Source: Crossaster papposus
Lineage: Eukaryota > Echinodermata > Asteroidea > Velatida > Solasteridae
Reading direction: 5' to 3'
DNA length: 64,000 nt
NCBI GenBank assembly: GCA_037893245.1
Contig: JBAIAA010000009.1
Span: forward strand, 682,001-746,000
The position numbers were made by a program, and so were the translations under genes. Below the pieces are notes generated by a model, which was given only the letters and a program-made list of their open reading frames with translations, searched no databases and was not told the origin of the DNA. Shown one piece after another: positions 1 through 11,654 of this stretch; position 1 is the first letter of the stretch; each line of letters opens with the position of its first letter.

Positions 1-416
1 CTCACCAGCTCGACATCCGAGCCAAAATATTGCCAAATTTCTCACTGGAAAAAACCCAAACTGAGAGACTCATGCGTCAGGATACTGGCGGCATAGGCCT
101 ATGTGGCAATACACGTGTACATACATACGCATCAGAAAACATGCCTGCGAATGAGGATAATGTTCTCGACATATATCTGAGCTGCGAACCTCAACGTTGT
201 TCAAGAATGAAGAGACACTCACCAGCTCGACATCTGAGCCAAAATATTGCCAAATTTCTCACTGGAACAAACCTAAACTGAGAGACTCATGCGTCAGGAC
301 ACTGGCGGCATATGCCTATGTGGCAATACACGTGTACATACAAACACATCAGAAAACATGCCTGCGAATGAGGATATTTTTCTCGACATATATCTGAGCT
401 GCGAACCTCAACGTTG

Positions 417-633
417 TTGGAGAATGAAAAGACATTCACCACCTCCACATCTGAGCTAACATATCGCCAAAATTCTGACCGGAAGAGACCAAAACTTTGA
501 GACACATGCGTCAGGACACTGGCGGCATAGGCCTATGCGGCAATACACGTGTACACGCATAAACATAAGAAAACATGGCTGCGAATGAGGATAATTTTAT
601 GAACTTATATCTGAGCTGCAAACCTCAACGTTG
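417..633 (+). repeat. Representative type B satellite monomer (217 bp)
   Basis: Type B units are recognised by ttggagaatg at the start, caccacctccacatctgag, gctaacatatcgcc, accaaaactttgagacaca and a 3' part reading ttttatgaacttatatc. Phased from ttggag, the unit is exactly 217 bp, and the surrounding units are type A. It carries a longer palindrome, GCATAGGCCTATGC (525-538), and two overlapping palindromes, TACACGTGTA (544-553) and CGTGTACACG (548-557). About 50 such units occur, starting for example near 1285, 3391, 4693, 5995, 6863, 7948, 9840, 11891, 13132, 14217, 16542, 19722, 22483, 27826, 30100, 32417, 34744, 37503, 42842, 48345, 51422, 56864 and 61188. None is seen between about 51.7 and 56.8 kb. 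Confidence 0.93.
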
Positions 634-3600
634 TTCGAGAATGAAGAGACTCTCACCAGCTCGACATCCGAGCCAAAATATTACCAAATTTCTCACTGGA
701 AAGAACCCAAACTGAGAGACTCATGCGTCAGGATACTGGCGGCATAGGCCTATGTGGCAATACACGTGTACATACATACACATCAGAAAACATGGCTGCG
801 AATGAGGATAATGTTCTCGACATATATCTGATCTGCGAACCTCAACGTTGTTCGAGAATGAAGAGACAATCACCAGCTCGACATTTGAGCCAAAATATTG
901 CCAAATTTCTCACTGGAACAAACCTAAACTGAGAGACTCATGCGTCAGGACACTGTCGGCATATGCCTATGTGGCACTACACGTGTACATACAAACACAT
1001 CAGAAAACATGGCTGCGAATGAGGATATTTTTCTCGACATATATCTGAGCTGCGAGCCTCAGCGTTGTTCGAGAATGAAGAGATACTCACCAGCTCGACA
1101 TCCGAGCAAAAATATTACCAAATTTCTCACTGGAAAAAACCCAAACTGAGAGACTCATGCGTCAGGATACTGGCGGCATAGGCCTATGTGGCAATACACG
1201 TGTACATACATACACATCAGAAAACATGCCTGCGAATGAGGATATTTTTCTCGACATATATCTGAGCTGCGAACCTCAACGTTGTTGGAGAATGAAGAGA
1301 CATTCACCACCTCCACATCTGAGCTAACATATCGCCAAAATTCTCACCGGAAGAGACCAAAACTTTGAGACACATGCGTCAGGACACTGGCGGCATAGGC
1401 CTATGCGGCAATACACGTGTACACGCATAAACATAAGAAAACATGGCTGCGAATGAGGATAATTGTATGAACTTATATCTGAGCTGCAAACCTCAACGTT
1501 GTTCGAGAATGAAGAGACACTCACCAGCTCGACATCCGAGCCAAAATATTACCAAATTTCTCACTGGAAAAAACCCAAACTGAGAGACTCATGCGTCAGG
1601 ACACTGGCGGCATATGCCTATGTGGCAATACACGTGTACATACAAACACATCAGAAAACATGCCTGCAAATGAGGATATTTTTCTCGACATATATCTGAG
1701 CTGCGACCCTCAACGTTGTTCGAGAATGAAGAGACACTCACAAGCTCGACATCCCAGCCAAATATTGCCAAATTTCTCACTGGAAAAAAAATCAAACTGT
1801 GAGACTCATGCTTCTGGACACTGGTGACATGATATTGTTTTCGACATGTATCTGAGCTGCGAACCTCAAAGTTGTTCGAGAATGAAGAGACACTCATCAG
1901 CTCGACATCTGAGTCAAAATATTGCCAAATTTCTCACTGGAACAAACCTAAACTGAGAGACTCATGCGTCAGGACACTGGCGGCATATGCCTATGTGGCA
2001 CTACACGTGTACATACAAACACATCAGAAAACATGGCTGCGAATGAGGATAATGTTCTCGACAAATATCTGAGCTGCGAACCTCAACGTTGTTCGAGAAT
2101 GAAGAGACACTAACCAGCTCGACATCTGAGCCAAAATATTGCCAAATTTCTCACTGGAACAAACCTAAACTGAGAGACTCATGCGTCAGGACACTGGCGG
2201 CATAGGCCTATGCGGCAATACACGTGTACACGCATAAACATAAGAAAACATGGCTGCGAATGAGGATAATTTTATGAACTTATATCTGAGCTGCGAACCT
2301 CAACGTTGTTCGAGAATGAAGATACACTCACCAGCTCGACATCCGAGCCAAAATATTGCCAAATTTCTCACTGGAACAAACCTAAACTGAGAGACTCATG
2401 CGTCAGGACACTGGCGGCATATGCCTATGTGGCACTACACGTGTACATGCAAACACATCAGAAAACATGGCTGCGAATGAGGATATCTTTCTAGACATGT
2501 ATCTGAGCTGCGAACCTCAACGTTGTTCGAGAATGAAGAGACACTCATCAGCTCGACATCTGAGCCAAAATATTGCCAAATTTCTCACTGGAACAAACCT
2601 AAACTGAGAGACTCATGCGTCAGGACACTGGCGGCATATGCCTATGTGGCACTACACGTGTACATACATACACATCAGAAAACATGGCTGCGAATGAGGA
2701 TAATGTTCTCGACATATATCTGAGCTGCGAACCTCAACGTTGTTCGAGAATGAGGAAACACTCACCACCTCCACATCTGAGCTAACATATCGCCAAAATT
2801 CTCACCGGAAGAGACCAAAACTTTGAGACACATGCGTCAGGACACTGGCGGCATAGGCCTATGCAGCAATACACGTGTACACGCATAAACATAAGAAAAT
2901 ATGGCTGCGAATGAGGATAATTTTATGAACTTATATCTGAGCTGCAAACCTCAGCGTTGTTCGAGAATGAAGAGAAACTCACCAGCTCGACATTTGAGCC
3001 AAAATATTGCCAAATTTCTCACTGGAACAAACCTAAACTGAGAGACTCATGCGTCAGGACACTGGCGGCATATGCCTATGTGGCACTACACGTGTACATA
3101 CAAACACATCAGAAAACATGGCTGCGAATGAGGATATTTTTGTCGACATATATCTGAGCTGCGAGCCTCAACGTTGTTCGAGAATGAAGAGACACTCACC
3201 AGCTCGACATCCGAGCCAAAATATTGCCAAATTTCTCACTGGAAAAAACCCAAACTGAGAGACTCATGCGTCAGGATACTGGCGGCATAGGCCTATGTGG
3301 CAATACACGTGTACATACATACGCATCAGAAAACATGCCTGCGAATGAGGATAATGTTCTCGACATATATCTGAGCTGCGAACCTCAACGTTGTTGGAGA
3401 ATGAAGAGACATTCACCACCTCCACATCTGAGCTAACATATCGCCAAAATTCTCACCGGAAGAGACCAAAACTTTGAGACACATGCGTCAGGACACTGGC
3501 GGCATAGGCCTATGCGGCAATACACGTGTACACGCATAAACATAAGAAAATATGGCTGCGAATGAGGATAATTTTATGAACTTATATCTGAGCTGCAAAC

Positions 3601-4124
3601 CTCAGCGTTGTTCGAGAATGAAGAGACACTCACCAGCTCGACATCCGAGCCAAAATATTACCAAATTTCTCACTGGAAAAAAACCAAACTGAGAGACCCA
3701 TGCGTCAGGATACTGGCGGCATAGGCCTATGTGGCAATACACGTGTACATACATACACATCAGAAAACATGGCTGCGAATGAGGATAATTTTATGAACTT
3801 ATATCTGAGCTGCAAACCTCAGCGTTGTTCGAGAATGAAGAGACACTCACCAGCTCGACATCCGAGCCAAAATATTACCAAATTTCTCACTGGAAAAAAA
3901 CCAAACTGAGAGACTCATGCGTCAGGATACTGGCGGCATAGGCCTATGTGGCAATACACGTGTACATACATACACATCAGAAAACATGGCTGCGAATGAG
4001 GATAATGTTCTCGACATATATCTGAGCTGCGAACCTCAACGTTGTTCGAGAATGAAGAGACACTCACCAGCTCGACATTTGAGCCAAAATATTGCCAAAT
4101 TTCTCACTGGAACAAACCTAAACT

Positions 4125-4341
4125 GAGAGACTCATGCGTCAGGACACTGGCGGCATATGCCTATGTGGCACTACACGTGTACATACAAACACATCAGAAA
4201 ACATGGCTGCGAATGAGGATATTTTTGTCGACATATATCTGAGCTGCGAGCCTCAACGTTGTTCGAGAATGAAGAGACACTCACCAGCTCGACATCCGAG
4301 CCGAAATATTGCCAAATTTCTCACTGGAAAAAACCCAAACT
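4125..4341 (+). repeat. Representative type A satellite monomer (217 bp)
   Basis: This is a typical type A unit, phased from gagagactcatgcg to the next copy of that string at 4342. It contains the palindrome GGCATATGCC (4152-4161) and the palindrome TACACGTGTA (4172-4181), whose core CACGTG is an E-box. Type A units vary at a few recurrent sites: cataTgcc versus cataGgcc, tacataCAAAC versus tacataCATAC versus tacatgCAAAC, ATATTTTTC versus ATAATGTTC, and a tail of either aacaaacctaaact or aaaaaacccaaact. These diagnostic sites let larger duplications be traced. Confidence 0.95.
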
Positions 4342-4475
4342 GAGAGACTCATGCGTCAGGATACTGGCGGCATAGGCCTATGTGGCAATACACGTGTACA
4401 TACATACGCATCAGAAAACATGCCTGCAAATGAGGATAATGTTCTCGACATATATCTGAGCTGCGAACCTCAACG

Positions 4476-7079
4476 TTGTTCGAGAATGAAGAGACACTTA
4501 CCAGCTCGACATCTGAGCCAAAATATTGCCAAATTTCTCACTGGAACAAACCTAAACTGAGAGACTCATGCGTCAGGACACTGGCGGCATATGCCTATGT
4601 GGCAATACACGTGTACATACAAACACATCAGAAAACATGCCTGCGAATGAGGATATTTTTCTCGACATATATCTGAGCTGCGAACCTCAACGTTGTTGGA
4701 GAATGAAGAGACATTCACCACCTCCACATCTGAGCTAACATATCGCCAAAATTCTCACCGAAAGAGACCAAAACTTTGAGACACATGCGTCAGGACACTG
4801 GCGGCATAGGCCTATGCGGCAATACACGTGTACACGCATAAACATAAGAAAACATGGCTGCGAATGAGGATAATTTTATGAACTTATATCTGAGCTGCAA
4901 ACCTCAACTTTGTTCGAGAATGAAGAGACTCTCACCAGCTCGACATCCGAGCCAAAATATTACCAAATTTCTCACTGGAAAAAACCCAAACTGAGAGACT
5001 CATGCGTCAGGATACTGGCGGCATAGGCCTATGTGGCAATACACGTGTACATACATACACATCAGAAAACATGGCTGCGAATGAGGATAATGTTCTCGAC
5101 ATATATCTGATCTGCGAACCTCAACGTTGTTCGAGAATGAAGAGACACTCACCAGCTCGACATTTGAGCCAAAATATTGCCAAATTTCTCACTGGAACAA
5201 ACCTAAACTGAGAGACTCATGCGTCAGGACACTGGCGGCATATGCCTATGTGGCACTACACGTGTACATACAAACACATCAGAAAACATGGCTGCGAATG
5301 AGGATATTTTTCTCGACATATATCTGAGCTGCGAGCCTCAGCGTTGTTCGAGAATGAAGAGACACTCACCAGCTCGACATCCGAGCCAAAATATTACCAA
5401 ATTTCTCACTGGAAAAAACCCAAACTGAGAGACTCATGCGTCAGGATACTGGCGGCATAGGCCTATGTGGCAATACACGTGTACATACATACACATCAGA
5501 AAACATGCCTGCGAATGAGGATATTTTTCTCGACATATATCTGAGCTGCGAACCTCAACGTTGTTGGAGAATGAAGAGCCATTCACCACCTCCACATCTG
5601 AGCTAACATATCGCCAAAATTCTCACCGGAAGAGACCAAAACTTTGAGACACATGCGTCAGGACACTGGCGGCATAGGCCTATGCGGCAATACACGTGTA
5701 CACGCATAAACATAAGAAAATATGGCTGCGAATGAGGATAATTTTATGAACTTATATCTGAGCTGCAAACCTCAACGTTGTTCGAGAATGAAGAGACACT
5801 CACCAGCTCGACATCTGAGCCAAAATATTGCCAAATTTCTCACTGGAACAAACCTAAACTGAGAGACTCATGCGTCAGGACACTGGCGGCATATGCCTAT
5901 GTGGCAATACACGTGTACATACAAACACATCAGAAAACATGCCTGCGAATGAGGATATTTTTCTCGACATATATCTGAGCTGCGAACCTCAACGTTGTTG
6001 GAGAATGAAGAGACATTCACCACCTCCACATCTGAGCTAACATATCGCCAAAATTCTCACCGGAAGAGACCAAAACTTTGAGACACATGCGTCAGGACAC
6101 TGGCGGCATAGGCCTATGCGGCAATACACGTGTACACGCATAAACATAAGAAAACATGGCTGCGAATGAGGATAATTTTATGAACTTATATCTGAGCTGC
6201 AAACCTCAACTTTGTTCGAGAATGAAGAGACTCTCACCAGCTCGACATCCGAGCCAAAATATTACCAAATTTCTCACTGGAAAAAACCCAAACTGAGAGA
6301 CTCATGCGTCAGGATACTGGCGGCATAGGCCTATGTGGCAATACACGTGTACATACATACACATCAGAAAACATGGCTGCGAATGAGGATAATGTTCTCG
6401 ACATATATCTGATCTGCGAACCTCAACGTTGTTCGAGAATGAAGAGACACTCACCAGCTCGACATTTGAGCCAAAATATTGCCAAATTTCTCACTGGAAC
6501 AAACCTAAACTGAGAGACTCATGCGTCAGGACACTGGCGGCATATGCCTATGTGGCACTACACGTGTACATACAAACACATCAGAAAACATGGCTGCGAA
6601 TGAGGATATTTTTCTCGACATATATCTGAGCTGCGAGCCTCAGCGTTGTTCGAGAATGAAGAGACACTCACCAGCTCGACATCCGAGCCAAAATATTACC
6701 AAATTTCTCACTGGAAAAAACCCAAACTGAGAGACTCATGCGTCAGGATACTGGCGGCATAGGCCTATGTGGCAATACACGTGTACATACATACACATCA
6801 GAAAACATGCCTGCGAACGAGGATATTTTTCTCGACATATATCTGAGCTGCGAACCTCAACGTTGTTGGAGAATGAAGAGACTTTCACCACCTCCACATC
6901 TGAGCTAACATATCGCCAAAATTCTCACCGGAAGAGACCAAAACTTTGAGACACATGCGTCAGGACACTGGCGGCATAGGCCTATGCGGCAATACACGTG
7001 TACACGCATAAACATAAGAAAATATGGTTGCGAATGAGGATAATTTTATGAACTTATATCTGAGCTGCAAACCTCAGCG
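4476..7079 (+). repeat. Tandem 1302-bp higher-order repeat, two copies
   Basis: A block of six 217-bp units starting near 4476 is repeated immediately, starting near 5778. Both copies share the same order of type A and B units and private variants such as atctgatctgcg near 5107 and 6409 and ctcaactttgttcg near 4904 and 6206. A few point differences separate them (cacttacc versus cactcacc near 4497, aatatgg ctg versus aatatggttg near 7022). The second copy loses similarity near 7080. Boundaries are accurate only to about one diagnostic site. Confidence 0.85.
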
Positions 7080-9551
7080 TTGTTCGAGAATGAAGAGACA
7101 CTCACCAGCTCGACATCCGAGCCAAAATATTACCAAATTTCTCACTGGAAAAAAACCAAACTGAGAGACTCATGCGTCAGGATACTGGCGGCATAGGCCT
7201 ATGTGGCAATACACGTGTACATACATACACATCAGAAAACATGGCTGCGAATGAGGATAATGTTCTCGACATATATCTGAGCTGCGAACCTCAACGTTGT
7301 TCGAGAATGAAGAGACACTCACCAGCTCGACATTTGAGCCAAAATATTGCCAAATTTCTCACTGGAACAAACCTAAACTGAGAGACTCATGCGTCAGGAC
7401 ACTGGCGACATATGCCTATGTGGCACTACACGTGTACATACAAACACATCAGAAAACATGGCTGCGAATGAGGATATTTTTCTCGACATATATCTGAGCT
7501 GCGAGCCTCAACGTTGTTCGAGAATGAAGAGACACTCACCAGCTCGACATCCGAGCCAAAATATTGCCAAATTTCTCACTGGAAAAACCCAAACTGAGAG
7601 ACTCATGCGTCAGGATACTGGCGGCATAGGCCTATGTGGCAATACACGTGTACATACATACGCATCAGAAAACATGGCTGCGAATGAGGATAATGTTCTC
7701 GACATATATCTGAGCTGCGAACCTCAACGTTGTTCGAGAATGAAGAGACACTCACCAGGTCGACATCTGAGCCAAAATATTGCCAAATTTTTCACTGGAA
7801 CAAACCTAAACTGAGAGACTCATGCGTCAGGACACTGGCGGCATATGCCTATGTGGCAATACACGTGTACATACAAACACATCAGAAAACATGCCTGCGA
7901 ATGAGGATATTTTTCTCGACATATATCTGAGCTGCGAACCTCAACGTTGTTGGAGAATGAAGAGACATTCACCACCTCCACATCTGAGCTAACTTATCGC
8001 CAACATTCTCACCGGAAGAGACCAAAACTTTGAGACACATGCGTCAGGACACTGGCGGCATAGGCCTATGCGGCAATACACGTGTACACGCATAAACATA
8101 AGAAAACATGGCTGCGAATGAGGATAATTTTATGAACTTATATCTGAGCTGCAAACCTCAACGTTGTTCGAGAATGAAGAGACACTCACCAGCTCGACAT
8201 CCGAGCCAAAATATTACCAAATTTCTCACTGGAAAAAACCCAAACTGAGGGACTCATGCGTCAGGATACTGGCGGCATAGGCCTATGTGGCAATACACGT
8301 GTACATACATACACATCAGAAAACATGGCTGCGAAAGAGGATAATGTTCTCGACATATATCTGATCTGCGAACCTCAACGTTGTTCGAGAATGAAGAGAC
8401 ACTCAACAGCTCGACATTTGAGCCAAAATATTGCCAAATTTCTCACCTGAACAAACCTAAACTGAGAGACTCATGCGTCAGGACACTGGCGGCATATGCC
8501 TATGTGGCACTACACGTGTACATACAAACACATCAGAAAACATGGCTGCGAATGAGGATATTTTTCTCGACATATATCTGAGCTGCGAGCCTCACCGTTG
8601 TTCGAGAATGAAGAGACACCCACCAGCTCGACATCCGAGCCAAAATATTACCAAATTTCTCACTGGAAAAAACCCAAACTGAGAGACTCATGCGTCAGGA
8701 TACTGGCGGCATAGGCCTATGTGGCAATACACGTGTACATACATACACATCAGAAAACATGGCTGCAAATGAGGATAATGTTCTCGACATATATCTGAGC
8801 TGCGAACCTCAACGTTGTTCGAGAATGAAGAGACACTCACCAGCTCGACATCCGAGCCAAAATATTGCCAAATTTCTCACTGGAAAAAACCCAAACTGAG
8901 AGACTCATGCGTCAGGATACTGGCGGCATAGGCCTATGTGGCAATACACGTGTACATACATACGCATCAGAAAACATGGCTGCGAATGAGGATAATGTTC
9001 TCGACATATATCTGAGCTGCGAACCTCAACGTTGTTCGAGAATGAAGAGACACTCACCAGCTCGACATTTGAGCCAAAATATTGCCAAATTTCTCACTGG
9101 AACAAACCTAAACTGAGAGACTCATGCGTCAGGACACTGGCGGCATATGCCTATGTGGCACTACACGTGTACATACAAACACATCAGAAAACATGGCTGC
9201 GAATGAGGATATTTTTCTTGACATATATCTGAACTGCGAGCCTCAACGTTGTTCGAGAATGAAGAGACACTCACCAGCTCGACATCCGAGCCAAAATATT
9301 GCCAAATTTCTCACTGGAAAAAACCCAAACTGAGAGACTCATGCGTCATGATACTGTCGGCATAGGCCTATGTGGCAATACACGTGTACATACATACGCA
9401 TCAGAAAACAGGGCTGCTAATGAGGATAATGTTCTCGACATATATCTGAGCTGCGAACCTCAACGTTGTTCGAGAATGAAGAGACACTCATCAGCTCGAC
9501 ATCTGAGCCAAAATATTGCCAAATTTCTCACTGGAAAAAAAACAAAACTGT

Positions 9552-9707
9552 GAGACTCATGCTTCTGGACACTGGTGACATGATAATGTTCTCGACATGT
9601 ATCTGAGCTGCGAACCTCAACGTTGTTCGAGAATGAAGAGACACTCATCAGCTCGACATCTGAGCCAAAATATTGCCAAATGTCTCACTGGAACAAACCT
9701 AAACTAA
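9552..9707 (+). repeat. Representative short satellite monomer (156 bp)
   Basis: This unit runs from gagactcatgcttctgg to the next gagactcatgcg and measures 156 bp. Relative to type A it lacks a 61-bp internal segment holding both palindromes, replaced by the junction ggtgacatgataatg. It is also marked by cttctgg in place of cgtcagg and by an A-rich tract of variable length just upstream. About 43 copies start near 1.80, 9.55, 10.58, 11.17, 12.62, 15.82, 19.00, 20.89, 23.43, 23.81, 25.27, 25.64, 27.10, 28.34, 29.15, 31.70, 33.59, 35.91, 38.45, 38.83, 40.29, 40.66, 42.12, 43.37, 44.17, 45.42, 45.79, 46.16, 47.62, 48.86, 49.67, 50.92, 52.16, 52.53, 53.34, 54.37, 55.17, 55.55, 56.14, 57.38, 58.41, 60.30 and 60.46 kb. 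The shared deletion suggests a single origin followed by amplification. Confidence 0.93.
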
Positions 9708-11654
9708 GAGACTCATGCGTCAGGACACTGGCGGCATATGCCTATGTGGCAATACACGTGTACATACAAACACATCAGAAAACATGCCTGCGAATGAGGA
9801 TATTTTTCTCGACATATATCTGAGCTGCGAACCTCAACGTTGTTGGATAATGAAGAGACATTCACCACCTCCACATCTGAGCTAACATATCGCCAAAATT
9901 CTCACCGGAAGAGACCAAAACTTTGAGACACATGCGTCAGGACACTGGCGGCATAGGCCTATGCGGCAATACACGTGTACACGCATAAACATAAGAAAAT
10001 ATGGCTGCGAATGAGGATAATTTTATGAACTTATATCTGAGCTGTGAACCTCAACGTTGTTCGAGAATGAAGAGACACTCACCAGCTCGACATCCGAGCC
10101 AAAATATTACCAAATTTCTCACTGGAAAAAACCCAAACTGAGAGACTCATGCGTCAGGATACTGGCGGCATAGGCCTATGTGGCAATACACGTGTACTAA
10201 CATACACATCAGAAAACATGGCTGCGAATGAGGATAATGTTCTCGACATATATCTGAGCTGCGAACCTCAAGGTTGTTCGAGAATGAAGAGACACTCACC
10301 AGCTCGACATTTGAGCCAAAATATTGCAAAATTTCTCACTGGAACAAACCTAAACTGAGAGACTCATGCGTCAGGACACTGGCGGCATATGCCTATGTGG
10401 CAATACACGTGTACATACATACGCATCAGAAAACATGGCTGCGAGTGAGGATAATGTTCTCGACATATATCTGAGCTGCGAACCTCAACGTTGTTCGAGA
10501 ATGAAGAGACACTCACAAGCTCGACATCTGAGCCAAAATATTGCCAAATTTCTCACTGGAAAAAAAAACAAACTGTGAGACTCATGCTTCTGGACACTGG
10601 TGACATGATATTTTTCTCGACATATATCTGAGCTGCGAACCTCAACGTTGTTGGAGAATGAAGAGACATTCACCACCTCCACATCTGAGCTAACATATCG
10701 CCAAAATTCTCACCGGAAGAGACCAAAACTTTGAGACACATGCGTCAGGACACTGGCGGCATATGCCTATGTGGCACTACACGTGTACATACAAACACAT
10801 CAGAAAACATGGCTGCGAATGAGGATATTTTCCTCGACATATATCTGAGCTGCGAGCCTCAACGTTGTTCGAGAATGAAGAGACACTCACCAGCTCGACA
10901 TCCGAGCCAAAATATTGCCAAATTTCTCACTGGAAAAAACCCAAACTGAGAGACTCATGCGTCAGGATACTGGCGGCATAGGCCTATGTGGCACTACACG
11001 TGTACATGCAAACACATCAGAAAACATGGCTGCGAATGATGATATTTTTTTCGACATATATCTGAGCTGCGAGCCTCAACGTTGATCGAGAATGAAGAGA
11101 CACTCACAAGCTCGACATCCGAGCCAAAATATTGCCAAATTTCTCACTGAAAAAAAACCAAACTGTGAGACTCAAGCTTCTGGACACTGGTGACATGATA
11201 ATGTTCTCGACATGTATCTGAGCTGCGAACCTCAAAGTTGTTCGAGAATGAAGAGACACTCATCAGCTCGACGTCTGAGCCAAAATATTGCCAAATTTCT
11301 CACTGGAACAAACCTAAACTGAGAGACTCATGCGTCAGGACACTGGCGGCATATGCCTATGTGGCACTACACGTGTACATACATACACATCAGAAAACAT
11401 GGCTGCGAATGAGGATATTTTTCTCGACATATATCTGAGCTGCGAGCCTCAACGTTGTTCGAGATTATAGAGACACTCACCAGCTCGACATCCGAGCCAA
11501 AATATTGCCAAATTTCTCACTGGAAAAAAACCAAACTGAAAGACTCATGCGTCAGGATACTGGCGGCATAGGCCTATGTGGCAATACACGTGTACATACA
11601 TACACATCAGAAAACATGGCTGCGAATGAGGATAATGTTCTCGACATATATCTG

